A stretch of 64,000 bases of DNA from Leptospirales bacterium (GTDB taxonomy: Bacteria > Spirochaetota > Leptospiria > Leptospirales > Leptonemataceae): assembly GCA_019694685.1 (NCBI GenBank), contig JAIBBM010000005.1, forward strand, positions 1 through 64,000. The letters are read 5' to 3'. Position numbers and translations under genes: made by a program. Position 1 is the first letter of the stretch. The number at the start of each line of letters is the position of its first letter. Under the pieces are notes generated by a model. That model saw only the letters and a program-made list of their open reading frames with translations. It made no database searches and was not told the DNA's origin. This document shows positions 33,496-42,725 of this stretch, piece by piece.

Positions 33496-34662
33496 GTGCC
33501 TTTGAGAGCCTCCGATAATCTAATCGGAGCAAGGGTTTTGAGGAGCAAGAGCAACAGACTGGCAGACTTCCTGAAGGACAAAGAGCAGGTCCGGAAGTTC
33601 AAGGAATCCATACGCAGGATTGAGTTCAACGCAATCGTGCGTCCGGGGAGCCATTCGTCTTCTTATAGAAAGGAATACCTCGAAAAGACAGCAGGTAGAC
33701 TCTTCCCCTATCCATTCCTGGACCATGACTTCCATATTAAATGCATCGCAGATCATGTGGAGCGTGCAGTCAGCGGAGAAATCGTTCTGCATCCTGTTCT
33801 TGCGTATGCCAGCCTCTTTGACTTGAGAAGTTCTTATGCGCCTGCGAGTAAGTCTAAGGCAAAAGGCAAGAAAAAGACCTCGCGTGCGGCAGCTCGCACC
33901 AGAGGCAAGTCCGGGGACGCTCTTCGTAAGAAACGCTTTCTGGCAGTTCAGAAGATCATGTCCAGACTTCGCGTGCCTGCCTACATGAAGCGTGCGAAAA
34001 CAGAATTTGAAATTAAAGAATCTTCCGTTCGGGCATTCGAAGACATGTACGGAGAGTTTTTGAACCTTCGTCTGCGGATTCAAACTCTAGAAAACGAAGT
34101 GCTGGCCTATCAAAATCCAGACTACGCTCATCCGCCCATCAAAGCAAAGCTCCAGGAATTTCAGACTCAGAACAATGATCTGGCCATGCGTTTTGTAAAA
34201 GAACAAAACCGCGCGGACATTCTAGAAAGCGAGATCCAGAGACTGACGGATCATATACTGGCTCAACCCGCGGAAGGAGAACTGGATTCGCTGAAAAGAG
34301 AATACAACGTTCTTTCTCAAAAATGCGATAACCTCGTAAGCCGCAACATTGAGCTGTCCAATCGCATGAAAGAGCTTGGACGATCCAAGCAACTCGAAGA
34401 TATTCTCGATGGGATCAGAGACAAAATCAACAGCGCTCTGAGAGCAGGCATTCATGAAGCACCGGATGCGATTCTTAAGAGTCTGAGCGATGAGATTTCA
34501 CAGCTCAAGCGCGCTCGCCTCTATCTAGGCCGTGCCCTCTATGACATTGGTATTCTCTACCACAGAAAAGGGGACAGGGAAAGAGCCAAAGAAGAATTAC
34601 GCGCAGCAAGAGAACTCGGAGTCCGTGACGCAGACGTGGAGAACATATTAAAGCAAAACTGA
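33496..34662 (+). CDS. Unknown protein with coiled coil and C-terminal TPR-like helices
   Basis: A 388-residue protein. The N-terminal ~115 residues form an unknown domain. A very basic linker (SKSKAKGKKKTSRAAARTRG, about 119-138) comes next, then a long coiled coil (about 175-300), and a final helical pair like a tetratricopeptide repeat (ARLYLGRALYDIGILYHRKG, RERAKEELRAARELGV, about 340-380). There is no signal peptide. It starts at GTG 33496 with a good AAAGAGG site and follows metH by 13 bases. The basic linker suggests contact with nucleic acid or acidic protein. Function is not known. The end of the gene overlaps the signal-peptide region of the following lipoprotein gene. Confidence 0.75.
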   Translation: MPLRASDNLIGARVLRSKSNRLADFLKDKEQVRKFKESIRRIEFNAIVRPGSHSSSYRKEYLEKTAGRLFPYPFLDHDFHIKCIADHVERAVSGEIVLHPVLAYASLFDLRSSYAPASKSKAKGKKKTSRAAARTRGKSGDALRKKRFLAVQKIMSRLRVPAYMKRAKTEFEIKESSVRAFEDMYGEFLNLRLRIQTLENEVLAYQNPDYAHPPIKAKLQEFQTQNNDLAMRFVKEQNRADILESEIQRLTDHILAQPAEGELDSLKREYNVLSQKCDNLVSRNIELSNRMKELGRSKQLEDILDGIRDKINSALRAGIHEAPDAILKSLSDEISQLKRARLYLGRALYDIGILYHRKGDRERAKEELRAARELGVRDADVENILKQN

Positions 34663-35090
34663 TCCTGGTTCTTTTCTTCTGTATCTTCGCTTGCGCGAAG
34701 CAGGAGAAGACTGCACCTCCAGGCAAGCTCTGCACTCTCTCTGCAGATCGAAAATCGTTCATTTGTGACATTGAATTCAACTCAGTCAAGGGTTCCTGCG
34801 AGGCAGGGGATACTCCCAGAGCCATTTTCCTCGATAGAATGACGTACGTTTCCCTTGAGATGCTCTATCTCGAAAGAGAGCCTGGAGGAAGAGGTCCTTT
34901 CAGGTACAATGATGAGCACGATGTCATTCGCCGCATAACGGTAGAAAGCTGCAGTGGATCCTGCGTTTGTAGATTGAAATACTCAGACCCGGACCTGGAC
35001 GAGATCTTCTACGATTCTGCCGGCTGTCGTAAGCAGTCCAGATACTCGAATCACCCTCTCTACTTTCGCGGGAGCGGCTGCAGAATTTAA
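34647..35090 (+). CDS. Small Cys-rich lipoprotein with an apparent ATT start
   Basis: The frame ending at 35090 has no usable ATG until 34839, deep inside the protein. Read upstream it gives a complete lipoprotein signal: a Lys-containing n-region, a hydrophobic core and the lipobox IFAC before AKQEKTAPPG. The only codon at the right place is ATT 34647, followed by AAA GCA AAA, with GGAG at 34638-34641 five bases before it. That spacing is ideal, so ATT is probably the start, giving 147 residues. The mature part has paired cysteines (CTLS, FICD, GSCEAG, CSGSCVCRL, GCRKQ, SGCRI), implying disulfides. It overlaps the preceding gene by 16 bases and the convergent glycosyltransferase by four. Function unknown. 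Confidence 0.65.
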   Translation: MKAKLILVLFFCIFACAKQEKTAPPGKLCTLSADRKSFICDIEFNSVKGSCEAGDTPRAIFLDRMTYVSLEMLYLEREPGGRGPFRYNDEHDVIRRITVESCSGSCVCRLKYSDPDLDEIFYDSAGCRKQSRYSNHPLYFRGSGCRI

Positions 35091-36211
35091 GAGTCCTGCT
35101 TTCTGCCAGTAGTCCTGATTTCTGCGATTTCGCGCACGATCTGCGTGATTTTTTTGGCCCGGTTCTCAATCGACCAGACCTTCTTATTAAAAGCAGGGGC
35201 TTTTTTCGGGGGTTTTCGAAGGATTTCTTGCCACGCCTGAATATCGAATGGTGCGGCGAATGCGGACTTTCCTCCTACTTCGCGAAAGATAGGTATGTCG
35301 GATAGAGCAAGCGGGATGCCGCGAAATGCAGCTTCGAGGATTGGAAGTCCAAATCCTTCATGAACGCTTGGAAATAGATAGAGAGACGAATTCTTGTAGC
35401 ACCATTCCAGTACAGCGTCGCTTGCCCCGGCAATGTAGTAGATTCCGTCTTTTTCGAGAATCCCGGAAGAAAGTCTCTCAAAGAGAACATCCGCGCCCCA
35501 GCCCTTCCTTCCGACGATCACGAGAGGCGGGAGTTTGTGTTTCGATGTCAGTTCCTGTTTGAGTTTCAAATATGCATCTATGACTGTATTCTGGTTCTTT
35601 CGCGGTTCAATGGTTCCCACCATGAGATAGAAATGGCGAAGCTTTCCCGGAGTGCCTTCGGGTGCAATGGGCCTGATTGGTTTGAGTTCGATCCCGGGAT
35701 AAACAACTTCGAGTTTGTTTTTGACCGCAGGGAAAAAACGTGCGATGTCGTTTGCCGTGGTCTGGGACAGGCAGAGCACCCTGTCTGCGTTTCTCAGAGT
35801 GTGTCCGTTGGTCAGGCCGTGCTGGAGTGCGTTCGCCTTTGTCATGGTATCTGCGGCTACGAATGCGTTGAGGTCGTGGAAATTGACCATGGACGGGATC
35901 TGCACTCTCTGCTTATAGAAGAAGGGAAGCATGGACAGACTGCCCCAGTATACATCGCACAGATCTTCCTTGAGCCAGCCAGGAAGACGAAAATTCAGAA
36001 AAAGCAGCCCCGCTCGCGAAGTCCAGCTCTGGTCGATGCGGAAACTGACTCCCAATCGGTCCAGAGTGGACCGATAATCGGAGTGTATGGGTCTGTGCGA
36101 ATAGAGCACAAAGTCGTGCCCGGATTCGGCGCCCCTGAGCATATCAAACAGATAGCGGGCGTTGCCATTCCCGGCATAGGCCAGTGGCCGGGCATCGACT
36201 CCAATTTTCAT
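35087..36211 (-). CDS. Family 4 glycosyltransferase
   Basis: A 374-residue GT-B fold enzyme. The N-terminal domain begins MKIGVDARPLAYAGNGNARY with the usual glycine-rich acceptor loop. The C-terminal donor domain has FYLMVGTIEPRKNQNTVIDA (about 206), LVIVGRKGWG, and the EX7E-like LFPSVHEGFGLPILEAAFRG (about 293-312). Enzymes of this group transfer sugars from nucleotide-sugars to lipid or polysaccharide acceptors at the cytoplasmic face; the substrate cannot be told. Its ATG is only 14 bases from the divergently read LOG gene, so promoter elements must overlap the coding starts. Confidence 0.9.
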   Translation of the reverse strand: MKIGVDARPLAYAGNGNARYLFDMLRGAESGHDFVLYSHRPIHSDYRSTLDRLGVSFRIDQSWTSRAGLLFLNFRLPGWLKEDLCDVYWGSLSMLPFFYKQRVQIPSMVNFHDLNAFVAADTMTKANALQHGLTNGHTLRNADRVLCLSQTTANDIARFFPAVKNKLEVVYPGIELKPIRPIAPEGTPGKLRHFYLMVGTIEPRKNQNTVIDAYLKLKQELTSKHKLPPLVIVGRKGWGADVLFERLSSGILEKDGIYYIAGASDAVLEWCYKNSSLYLFPSVHEGFGLPILEAAFRGIPLALSDIPIFREVGGKSAFAAPFDIQAWQEILRKPPKKAPAFNKKVWSIENRAKKITQIVREIAEIRTTGRKQDS

Positions 36212-36225
36212 CAGGAGAACTTTTC

Positions 36226-36981
36226 ATGGGCAGGCGACCGCGCAAGGCATTTGAGAATCGCGAATTTCTACGTTCACCCGCTGCCCGCAAGGTTCGGATT
36301 CTGACGGAGGTCACCTACGCCGAGCACGTGTTCGCAGAGCAGGGTGTTACGGACACGGTGGTCTTTTTTGGATCCGCCAGAGTCCCGGCGCCCGAACAAA
36401 AGAAGGAAGGGAAGATCAACGAGTTTGGTGTTTATTACGACCGCGCCCGAGACCTTTCGCGCGAAATCACATCCTGGTCCATGGCTCATGCTGCTCCGGC
36501 AAAGAGGAACTTCGTCATCTGTACGGGTGGAGGTCCAGGCATCATGGAGGCTGCGAATAGAGGCGCCCTGGACGCAGGCGGAAAGAGCATTGGACTGAAC
36601 ATTGAGTTGCCCGAAGAGCAATTTCCAAATCCATACATCACAGATGAATTGAACTTCGATTTTCATTATTTCTTCACCCGCAAATTCTGGTTTCTCTACT
36701 ATGCTCGTGCCCTGGTTGTTTTTCCGGGCGGGTTTGGCACATTTGACGAGCTCTTTGAAACCCTGACTCTCCAGCAAATGAAGAGTATACGAAATACGAT
36801 TCCAGTATTCCTGTACGGCAAAGATTTCTGGCGCCGAGTCATAGATTTTGATTTTCTTGCTGAGATTGGCATGATTGCCAGAAAGGATCTCGAGTTATTT
36901 CACATGGTGGATTCTGTAGAAGAAACGATGGCGCACATTGTACCTGCCCTGGAAGAATCTCTGAGGAATCCTCCGGAGTAG
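36226..36981 (+). CDS. LOG-family nucleotide-binding protein
   Basis: About 251 residues. The Rossmann-type LOG (lysine-decarboxylase-like) fold is marked by VVFFGSARVPAPEQ (about 45), FVICTGGGPGIMEAANRGA (about 97) and the PGGFGTFDELFE signature (about 166-177). Characterised LOG proteins are phosphoribohydrolases that release cytokinin-type bases or cleave nucleoside monophosphates; others remain of unknown role. The ATG at 36226 with AGGAGA upstream is the preferred start over an ATG 42 bases earlier inside the divergent gene. It is followed after one base by the next gene, implying co-transcription. Confidence 0.9.
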   Translation: MGRRPRKAFENREFLRSPAARKVRILTEVTYAEHVFAEQGVTDTVVFFGSARVPAPEQKKEGKINEFGVYYDRARDLSREITSWSMAHAAPAKRNFVICTGGGPGIMEAANRGALDAGGKSIGLNIELPEEQFPNPYITDELNFDFHYFFTRKFWFLYYARALVVFPGGFGTFDELFETLTLQQMKSIRNTIPVFLYGKDFWRRVIDFDFLAEIGMIARKDLELFHMVDSVEETMAHIVPALEESLRNPPE

Positions 36982-36982
36982 C

Positions 36983-38983
36983 ATGGCGGATCGTTACGCC
37001 TTTCTTGATCTCCTGAAAGAACAGGAGGCCCTGGCGCGTGGTGCAAACCTCAATGATAAGGTACACCATGCCATTTACAAAACAATCAAATCGAACTCCA
37101 CAGTAGACGGAGTGAGGCACAACACTTTATACCATCTGGGTGTGAACGTTCCAGAAGTGCTTCATCTGACAAAGAAGGATCTGGTTACAGTTCTGACTCG
37201 TCTTCTGCAAGAACGATTGGTCACGCAGATCTTCGTATTTCTCTTTGAGCCAGGAGTTCCAAAGCCATCGTTTCGCCCTTGTTTTGTCACGATACCGCCG
37301 GAAGAGAAGCAGTCCGTAGGCCAGCTTTACCAGGAGGGAATTGTTCAATCATCGCGCGCCCTGGAATCTTACATCGATACTCTGCCTCCCATTGGTGCAG
37401 ATGCAATCTGGGAAGATCTGGAGAAGGATCTGGAAATGGAGCAAGTGCCGCAGCCTTCGGATCTTCCGGCAAGCATCCTGGATCTTTTCTCCGGAGTGCA
37501 TGCGTCCACTTTTGATGTTGTGCCCGCTCCTGAAATGATTCAGGCCACTCTCGGAGACATCCAGGAGCAATTGAACAAAAAGCAAAAACTCGTGCAGGTA
37601 ATTGACTATGGATTCATGCCCTTGCGAGACCGCGAAATTCTGGACCGCGTAGAGTCTGCAGGGGATTTTCTTCTATCTAAAGTGATCCCAAAGTATAAGG
37701 GTCGCGGATCGCTCAAATCTGAGCTGGAGCAGGTTCAGCTTGAGGAAGCGGCCTACTATCTAAATGAAAACGTCCCGCGCTCCGCCGAGTTCCTCTCCAG
37801 ACGTGGCGCCTTGATCAAGAAGACAATTCTGAGTGATCCAAATCGAAAGGGTGGTGTGCGATACCCGGGATCTCTCGCAGTCGAAACGCTTCTTCTAGTA
37901 GAGCCATTCTCTCGCCAGAAGTATGCGGACCAGTGGAAAGCGGAAGTGGCTTCGCAGCACCATTCATTCAAAGAGCGCCTCAAGAAAGAATCCAATCACT
38001 GGAGCGATTTGATTTTGTTTTTGGAAGAAAAGGATGCTCTGTCTTTTCCAAAGGAAGTGTGGAAGAGAATCACGGAAGATAAGGAAATATTGCATCATAC
38101 CTGGGAAAAGGCAGGCAGTACTCTGCACGTTTTTGTGCGCAAAGATCCAGAAGTTTTCAAAGTGTTTGTAGAAGGAATGACAGACCTGCCTGTGGGCGAA
38201 CACTGGAAGATTCTCGCAATGAAGTCTCTGCTGGACCGGTACGAGACAAATTTCAGCCAGCTATTTCACGATGAGTTGTTTGTGCGAAGCTATGGAAAGC
38301 TTCTGCGCATTGCGTACATTGATTATATACCCTGGTATTATCGCATTTTTATCTGGTTGGGCTTGAACTGGTTTCAGGACAAATCCTTTCAAATTGCCAA
38401 AGGCGCAATATCGATTGAGCAGAAATATCTAGCTGGTTCGAACCAGCAGAAATCCGCAGAGCTATCGCAGGCCAGGGAAACAGAAAAGCGACAGATGATG
38501 ACGCGGATTCAAGAAATGTCTGCTGCAAACCAAATCGTGGACGCGCTCGACCGAGCGTATCATACTGATTTGTGGATACCTTCGGTAGCGGAAGTGCAAG
38601 CTTCGATCAAAGATCTCGATCCATCCTCTTTTCGTGAGGCACTCACGCGTGATCGTTTCCAGATTGTGCGCGATGGCAAAGACTCACCGGACGATATTCT
38701 TGTCTATCCAATGAATCATGAATGGCGCGTTCGCGCTGCCCGCCTGCGGCGAGCGTTAGATCGCATCATGGCCAAATACCCCGAAGGCATGCAGTCGGAT
38801 GAGTCTCGCACCATGCACGAGCGCATCCGTAAACTCACCCGATTTCTGAGTCGCAAAGAAAAGGAAATCCCCGCTCTCGACCGAGAAGACCCGTATAGAA
38901 AATTTGAGAAAGCTCTTAAAACGCATGAACAAAAGGCTCCGAAGACAGCATCTTCGCCTGTAGCTGAGGACCTGGAGGTCTAG
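36983..38983 (+). CDS. Large unknown protein
   Basis: A 666-residue soluble protein that I cannot assign. The N-terminus is helical with IYKTIKSNSTVDGVRHNTLY, possibly a small winged-helix-like region (TKKDLVTVLTRLLQERLVTQ, about 63-82). The centre contains many short helical segments. Residues about 450-472 (IPWYYRIFIWLGLNWF) are aromatic and hydrophobic and could contact membrane. The C-terminus is basic then Pro/Ser-rich. It starts one base after the LOG gene stop. No catalytic motif is seen. It may be a lineage-specific spirochaete protein. Confidence 0.75.
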   Translation: MADRYAFLDLLKEQEALARGANLNDKVHHAIYKTIKSNSTVDGVRHNTLYHLGVNVPEVLHLTKKDLVTVLTRLLQERLVTQIFVFLFEPGVPKPSFRPCFVTIPPEEKQSVGQLYQEGIVQSSRALESYIDTLPPIGADAIWEDLEKDLEMEQVPQPSDLPASILDLFSGVHASTFDVVPAPEMIQATLGDIQEQLNKKQKLVQVIDYGFMPLRDREILDRVESAGDFLLSKVIPKYKGRGSLKSELEQVQLEEAAYYLNENVPRSAEFLSRRGALIKKTILSDPNRKGGVRYPGSLAVETLLLVEPFSRQKYADQWKAEVASQHHSFKERLKKESNHWSDLILFLEEKDALSFPKEVWKRITEDKEILHHTWEKAGSTLHVFVRKDPEVFKVFVEGMTDLPVGEHWKILAMKSLLDRYETNFSQLFHDELFVRSYGKLLRIAYIDYIPWYYRIFIWLGLNWFQDKSFQIAKGAISIEQKYLAGSNQQKSAELSQARETEKRQMMTRIQEMSAANQIVDALDRAYHTDLWIPSVAEVQASIKDLDPSSFREALTRDRFQIVRDGKDSPDDILVYPMNHEWRVRAARLRRALDRIMAKYPEGMQSDESRTMHERIRKLTRFLSRKEKEIPALDREDPYRKFEKALKTHEQKAPKTASSPVAEDLEV

Positions 38984-39050
38984 GGCTCGCGCTGGAAAAA
39001 TACTTTGACAAATGGCGGGCTTCGCCGGATGTTCTGGAAGGGGGAACGCT

Positions 39051-39956
39051 TTGACCGGAGACACAAAAGATCTCGAGAAAGAAGTCAAAGCGCTTCGCGC
39101 AGAGATTGCTGCGTTCGGGGAATCGCCCTATCTGAAGAGTTCCATCAAGAATCTAGTCTACGAAGCTGTGATTGATCGCACAGAAGTAGAGCGCAATGAA
39201 CTTGGGAAGCGCATCAATGAAAAGCACGGCACAATGTATGAGATCAAAGAGCAGGCCAGGAGAATGGCTATCCTGCTTGGTCTCGATGCGGACAATATTC
39301 GTCTCCTCGTAACGGAAGCAGTGCAAAATATTCTCGAACACGGATCCGGTCGATGGGTTCAGGTCCGCCTGGACGCAAGAAATGAAGGTGAAAACCCGGC
39401 CCTCGTTTGTGCTTTTAAGCATGAGATTCCTGATTCTGAAAAATACACACTCCAGGATGCGGAAGCGAATGCTCTCAAAGGAGACGTGACTTCCGAGTTT
39501 TTTGACTTCGAATCCCCGCGTGGTCGGGGCGAATTCATCATGAAGCAACTAACAGATGAAAGGCGGATCATCAACGGCGTTGAGATCAATCGTGATGGAA
39601 AAAAGGTGCACTACTTCAAACGCATACTGATCAACTATAGGAATCCTGAGGGAGTGCGTGATCAGCTTTCTTTTCAAGAGATCAAAGACCAGATCGATAG
39701 ACTCGGATATCAGGATGTGGTCTGCTGCTTTTTGATTCAACATTCGTTTGATAAGCCTGATTTGTTTACAGTGGCCTGCTCTAGAGATCGTGAGAAGCAA
39801 GTCGTCCAGGTAATGACCCACCACAGTTGTTCGCTTGTGGAGCAGGAAGCGTATTTTAGCAATGTATTCGCAACATTTGCGCCCGAAAGACCACTTACAA
39901 GTGCGGAGCTGCAGATAGTCTTTGATGAAGTAAAATCGATCGTCTACGGTGACTAA
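39051..39956 (+). CDS. RsbW-like HATPase (anti-sigma / serine kinase type) with extra C-terminal domain
   Basis: About 301 residues. The GHKL ATPase fold is shown by an N-box NIRLLVTEAVQNILEHGSGR (about 82-101) and a G2-like box ESPRGRGEFIMKQLTDERR (about 155), as in RsbW/SpoIIAB kinases that phosphorylate STAS proteins and bind sigma factors. Unlike typical RsbW (about 150 residues), about 100 residues follow the kinase domain. The best start is TTG 39051 with GGGGG eight bases upstream; ATG 39012 lacks a ribosome site. It overlaps the SDR gene by one base (TAATG). It could oppose the PP2C phosphatases at 25607 and 48392. Confidence 0.8.
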   Translation: MTGDTKDLEKEVKALRAEIAAFGESPYLKSSIKNLVYEAVIDRTEVERNELGKRINEKHGTMYEIKEQARRMAILLGLDADNIRLLVTEAVQNILEHGSGRWVQVRLDARNEGENPALVCAFKHEIPDSEKYTLQDAEANALKGDVTSEFFDFESPRGRGEFIMKQLTDERRIINGVEINRDGKKVHYFKRILINYRNPEGVRDQLSFQEIKDQIDRLGYQDVVCCFLIQHSFDKPDLFTVACSRDREKQVVQVMTHHSCSLVEQEAYFSNVFATFAPERPLTSAELQIVFDEVKSIVYGD

Positions 39957-40702
39957 TGGATACCGGGCTTAAGGATTCCGTTGTCCTTGTGACCGGGGGC
40001 ACAAAGGGGATTGGACTGGCCATCGCTCAGGCGTTTCAGGCGGAAGGCGCAAAAGTTTGTATCTGCGCCAGGTCGCAGGAAGGCCTGGATCAGTGCCGGG
40101 AACGTTATGCGCTTTCCGGTTACCAGTGCGATGTGACCAGTGCTCCTTCGCGCAAGAATCTTGTGGAATCCGTTCTGGGCGATTTCGGTCGCATAGACGT
40201 ACTGGTAAACAATGCAGGCGGATCGAATGGATCGACTGCTATGAATACGGATCTTTCCCTTTATGAGGAAGCGCTGCAGCTGAACTTTCTTTCGCTCGTG
40301 GATTTATCCAAACAGGTAGCTGCCCGCATGGAGAAAGGAGTGATCTTGAATATCACATCCATTTCAGGTAGAGAATCGGGCGGTCGCGCGACATACAATG
40401 CCGCGAAAGCGGCTGCCATTAGTTTTACAAAATCGTTTGCAGATGAAATGATCCGAAAGGGAATCCGGGTGGTTGGGATTGCGCCTGGCTCCATCCTTCA
40501 TCCTACCGGGAACTGGCAAAAAAGGATCAACGAAAACCCGGAGAAAATGCGAGAGTTTGTAGAACGCGAAATTCCTGCGGGAAGATTTGGAACAGTCGAA
40601 GAGGTGGCCAGTGTTGCCGTATTCCTTGCGTCGAGCAAGGCTTCCTGGGTTGTGGGCGCGACGCTCAATGTGGACGGCGGGCAGTCCAGAATGAACTTCT
40701 AA
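39956..40702 (+). CDS. Short-chain dehydrogenase/reductase
   Basis: A 248-residue NAD(P)-dependent oxidoreductase of the classical SDR type. The cofactor motif is VTGGTKGIGLAIA (about 13-25). NNAG stabilises the core (about 87), the catalytic Ser lies in LNITSISGRES (about 131-141), and Tyr-Lys is YNAAKAAAIS (about 146). The C-terminus ends in the FabG-like block VVGATLNVDGG. Such enzymes reduce ketoacyl or sugar ketones; the substrate cannot be predicted. It is translationally coupled to the preceding HATPase gene and convergent with the cyclase gene with a single-base gap. Confidence 0.93.
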   Translation: MDTGLKDSVVLVTGGTKGIGLAIAQAFQAEGAKVCICARSQEGLDQCRERYALSGYQCDVTSAPSRKNLVESVLGDFGRIDVLVNNAGGSNGSTAMNTDLSLYEEALQLNFLSLVDLSKQVAARMEKGVILNITSISGRESGGRATYNAAKAAAISFTKSFADEMIRKGIRVVGIAPGSILHPTGNWQKRINENPEKMREFVEREIPAGRFGTVEEVASVAVFLASSKASWVVGATLNVDGGQSRMNF

Positions 40703-40703
40703 A

Positions 40704-42725
40704 TTACTTGCTGGTCAGTGTTTCTACGCCATCCCAGTTTTCGGGCAGTCCATTCTTCAAGAATTCGTCGATTCTCCTGACGTAGAGTCGCACTGCGCGA
40801 TCTTCCGTATTTTCTTTGTAGAGTTCGATGAATTGCTTTCGCGCCGCAGAGAGATCCCCCTTCTGATACAGGGAAACAGCATTTTCAAAGGCTGGAATCT
40901 GCGAAATTCTGACGGAATTGCGCGGTTTGTCCGCCACAACTTCATAGAGAGAAACAGGTTCTAATTTTCCTTTCACTCGCACGCGATCTGCGAAGCGAAC
41001 TTTGTATTCTGATTTTTCGATTCGGTCGAGCACCGCACCGCTGATTAGAATTTCCGCCCCGTACATCTTGGTGAGGCTCTCAATGCGCGATGCGAGATTC
41101 ACATCGTCGGAAATCACTGTTCCTTCCATACGTTCGTTTTCGCCGATGGTGCCGAGCATCAGTCTTCCGGTATGGATCCCGAATCCAACGTGCACCGCTT
41201 CATACTTAAATTCGACTCGCTTTTCGTTCCAGCGGTCTACAGTGCCGAGCATCTGTATGCAGCTCTTTACGGCTTCTCCCGGGCTGACCGGGAAAAGTGC
41301 CATGATGGCGTCACCAATGTACTTATCTATGAAACCGCCATGTTCGCGCACGCTGGGGCCTACGCGGCGCAGATACGAGTTGATGAAATCAAAGTTCTCC
41401 TTGGGGGTCATCTTCTCTGAGAGAGTCGTGAACCCGCGAATGTCAGAGAAAACCACAGTCATTTCTCTTTGCACCTGGTCCCCCAGGTTTACTTCCAGGA
41501 GGCTTCTCTTTTCCAGGATGTTCAGGAATTCAAAAGGAACAAATCTTTGTGCTGCCCGGTTGAGGCTTGCCAGATTTGCGTTGAGTTCTTCTGTTTCGTC
41601 GTGGAGGCGAACAAATCGGTTTGCAAGAACCAGTGCAATAGCAATGACGAATAACGTGAAAGCGTGAGTGAGCAGAGTGGGTAAGTTGATGCGGCCGCGC
41701 CCGGCGAGGGTGTCAACTACGAGTGCTGCCACTAGAATCAGAATCGCGCCGATCATGATCATAGCGTCTTTGTCTTTATGAATGAAGGTTTCCCTGAGGA
41801 CAACGAAGAGGATTCCAAGTATGAAGAAAATCCACGTTGGCTGTACGTAATCTAGAGTGGCTTGCCAGACTATGCCTGAGGGCGATGCGAGAACCATGAC
41901 TGCTGCGCCTGCGGGAATGAGCATGACCAGCCAGGCGATTCTATTAAACCATGTGGCCCAGGGCTTTTCCGGAAGAGGGAAATAGGACGTGATAAAGAGG
42001 AAGAAGAGCGGAACAGAGGCGAATAACGTTAAAAACTGGATTCTTTTTGTGATAAAAAGAGGCCAGCCGAATTCGTATTTGAATTGTGTGCGAAAGAAAC
42101 TGTAAAGAATGAAAGATAAAAGAAACAATGCGAAATAAAGATTTTCTCTATCCTGGCGCCTTCTGAAGAAGAAGAGGAGAAAATACGCGGCGATCGTCAC
42201 ATAAACCATGATGGATAGAGCCTGGCCTGCATTGTCCAGGTAATACTCTCGAAGGAGGGAAGCCATGGGTCCGATTTCCACTCTGTCTCTATAGATACCG
42301 AGCTCGTAGTCGAAATATCCGTGCACTTGCACAAGGAGTATGTTCTGGCCGCTTTTCAGTACACCGGAAGGGATGGTGTAGAGACGTGTGCGATCGTATG
42401 CCTGTGGCCTGTCGGAATTCCAATCTCCGGTGCTACCGATTAAGGTCCCGTTGAGATAGGTCCTGTCGCGGTCTGAGATTTCTCCCAGGCGGATGCCATA
42501 GGAATCCATCCCAGGCTGCATGTCGAATTTGAGTCGATATGTGATTTCTTTGGAGCCACTGGCTGCATTGCCCGGAACGTCAACCGGGCGAAAGCCTTCG
42601 TCTTCTGGCTGTGCGATTCCTGGTTTTGCTTCCCAGTTGATCTGAGTGGAATTGAGGCTTCGCATTCCAGGCGGAGCACCGCAAGAATTCAGGAGGACGA
42701 TTGCCAGGATCAATCCAATTCGCAC
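40704..42725 (-). CDS. Membrane class III nucleotide cyclase with 7TM-DISM receptor region
   Basis: 673 residues. The N-terminus has a lipoprotein-type signal (LLNSC, Cys 15), then a beta-rich extracellular domain (about 30-165) resembling 7TMR-DISMED2. Seven membrane helices follow (about 170-375), then a short coiled coil and a class III cyclase domain (about 400-590). Metal-binding Asp residues lie in VVFSDIRGFTTLSEK and GGFIDKYIGDAIMALF, and the transition-state Asn/Arg pair in DDVNLASRIESL. The last ~60 residues look like a TPR pair. It should make cAMP (less likely cGMP) in response to an external ligand. The CNG channel at 3.5 kb is an obvious possible target in the same organism. It is divergent from the LCAT-like lipase gene. 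Confidence 0.92.
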   Translation of the reverse strand: MRIGLILAIVLLNSCGAPPGMRSLNSTQINWEAKPGIAQPEDEGFRPVDVPGNAASGSKEITYRLKFDMQPGMDSYGIRLGEISDRDRTYLNGTLIGSTGDWNSDRPQAYDRTRLYTIPSGVLKSGQNILLVQVHGYFDYELGIYRDRVEIGPMASLLREYYLDNAGQALSIMVYVTIAAYFLLFFFRRRQDRENLYFALFLLSFILYSFFRTQFKYEFGWPLFITKRIQFLTLFASVPLFFLFITSYFPLPEKPWATWFNRIAWLVMLIPAGAAVMVLASPSGIVWQATLDYVQPTWIFFILGILFVVLRETFIHKDKDAMIMIGAILILVAALVVDTLAGRGRINLPTLLTHAFTLFVIAIALVLANRFVRLHDETEELNANLASLNRAAQRFVPFEFLNILEKRSLLEVNLGDQVQREMTVVFSDIRGFTTLSEKMTPKENFDFINSYLRRVGPSVREHGGFIDKYIGDAIMALFPVSPGEAVKSCIQMLGTVDRWNEKRVEFKYEAVHVGFGIHTGRLMLGTIGENERMEGTVISDDVNLASRIESLTKMYGAEILISGAVLDRIEKSEYKVRFADRVRVKGKLEPVSLYEVVADKPRNSVRISQIPAFENAVSLYQKGDLSAARKQFIELYKENTEDRAVRLYVRRIDEFLKNGLPENWDGVETLTSK

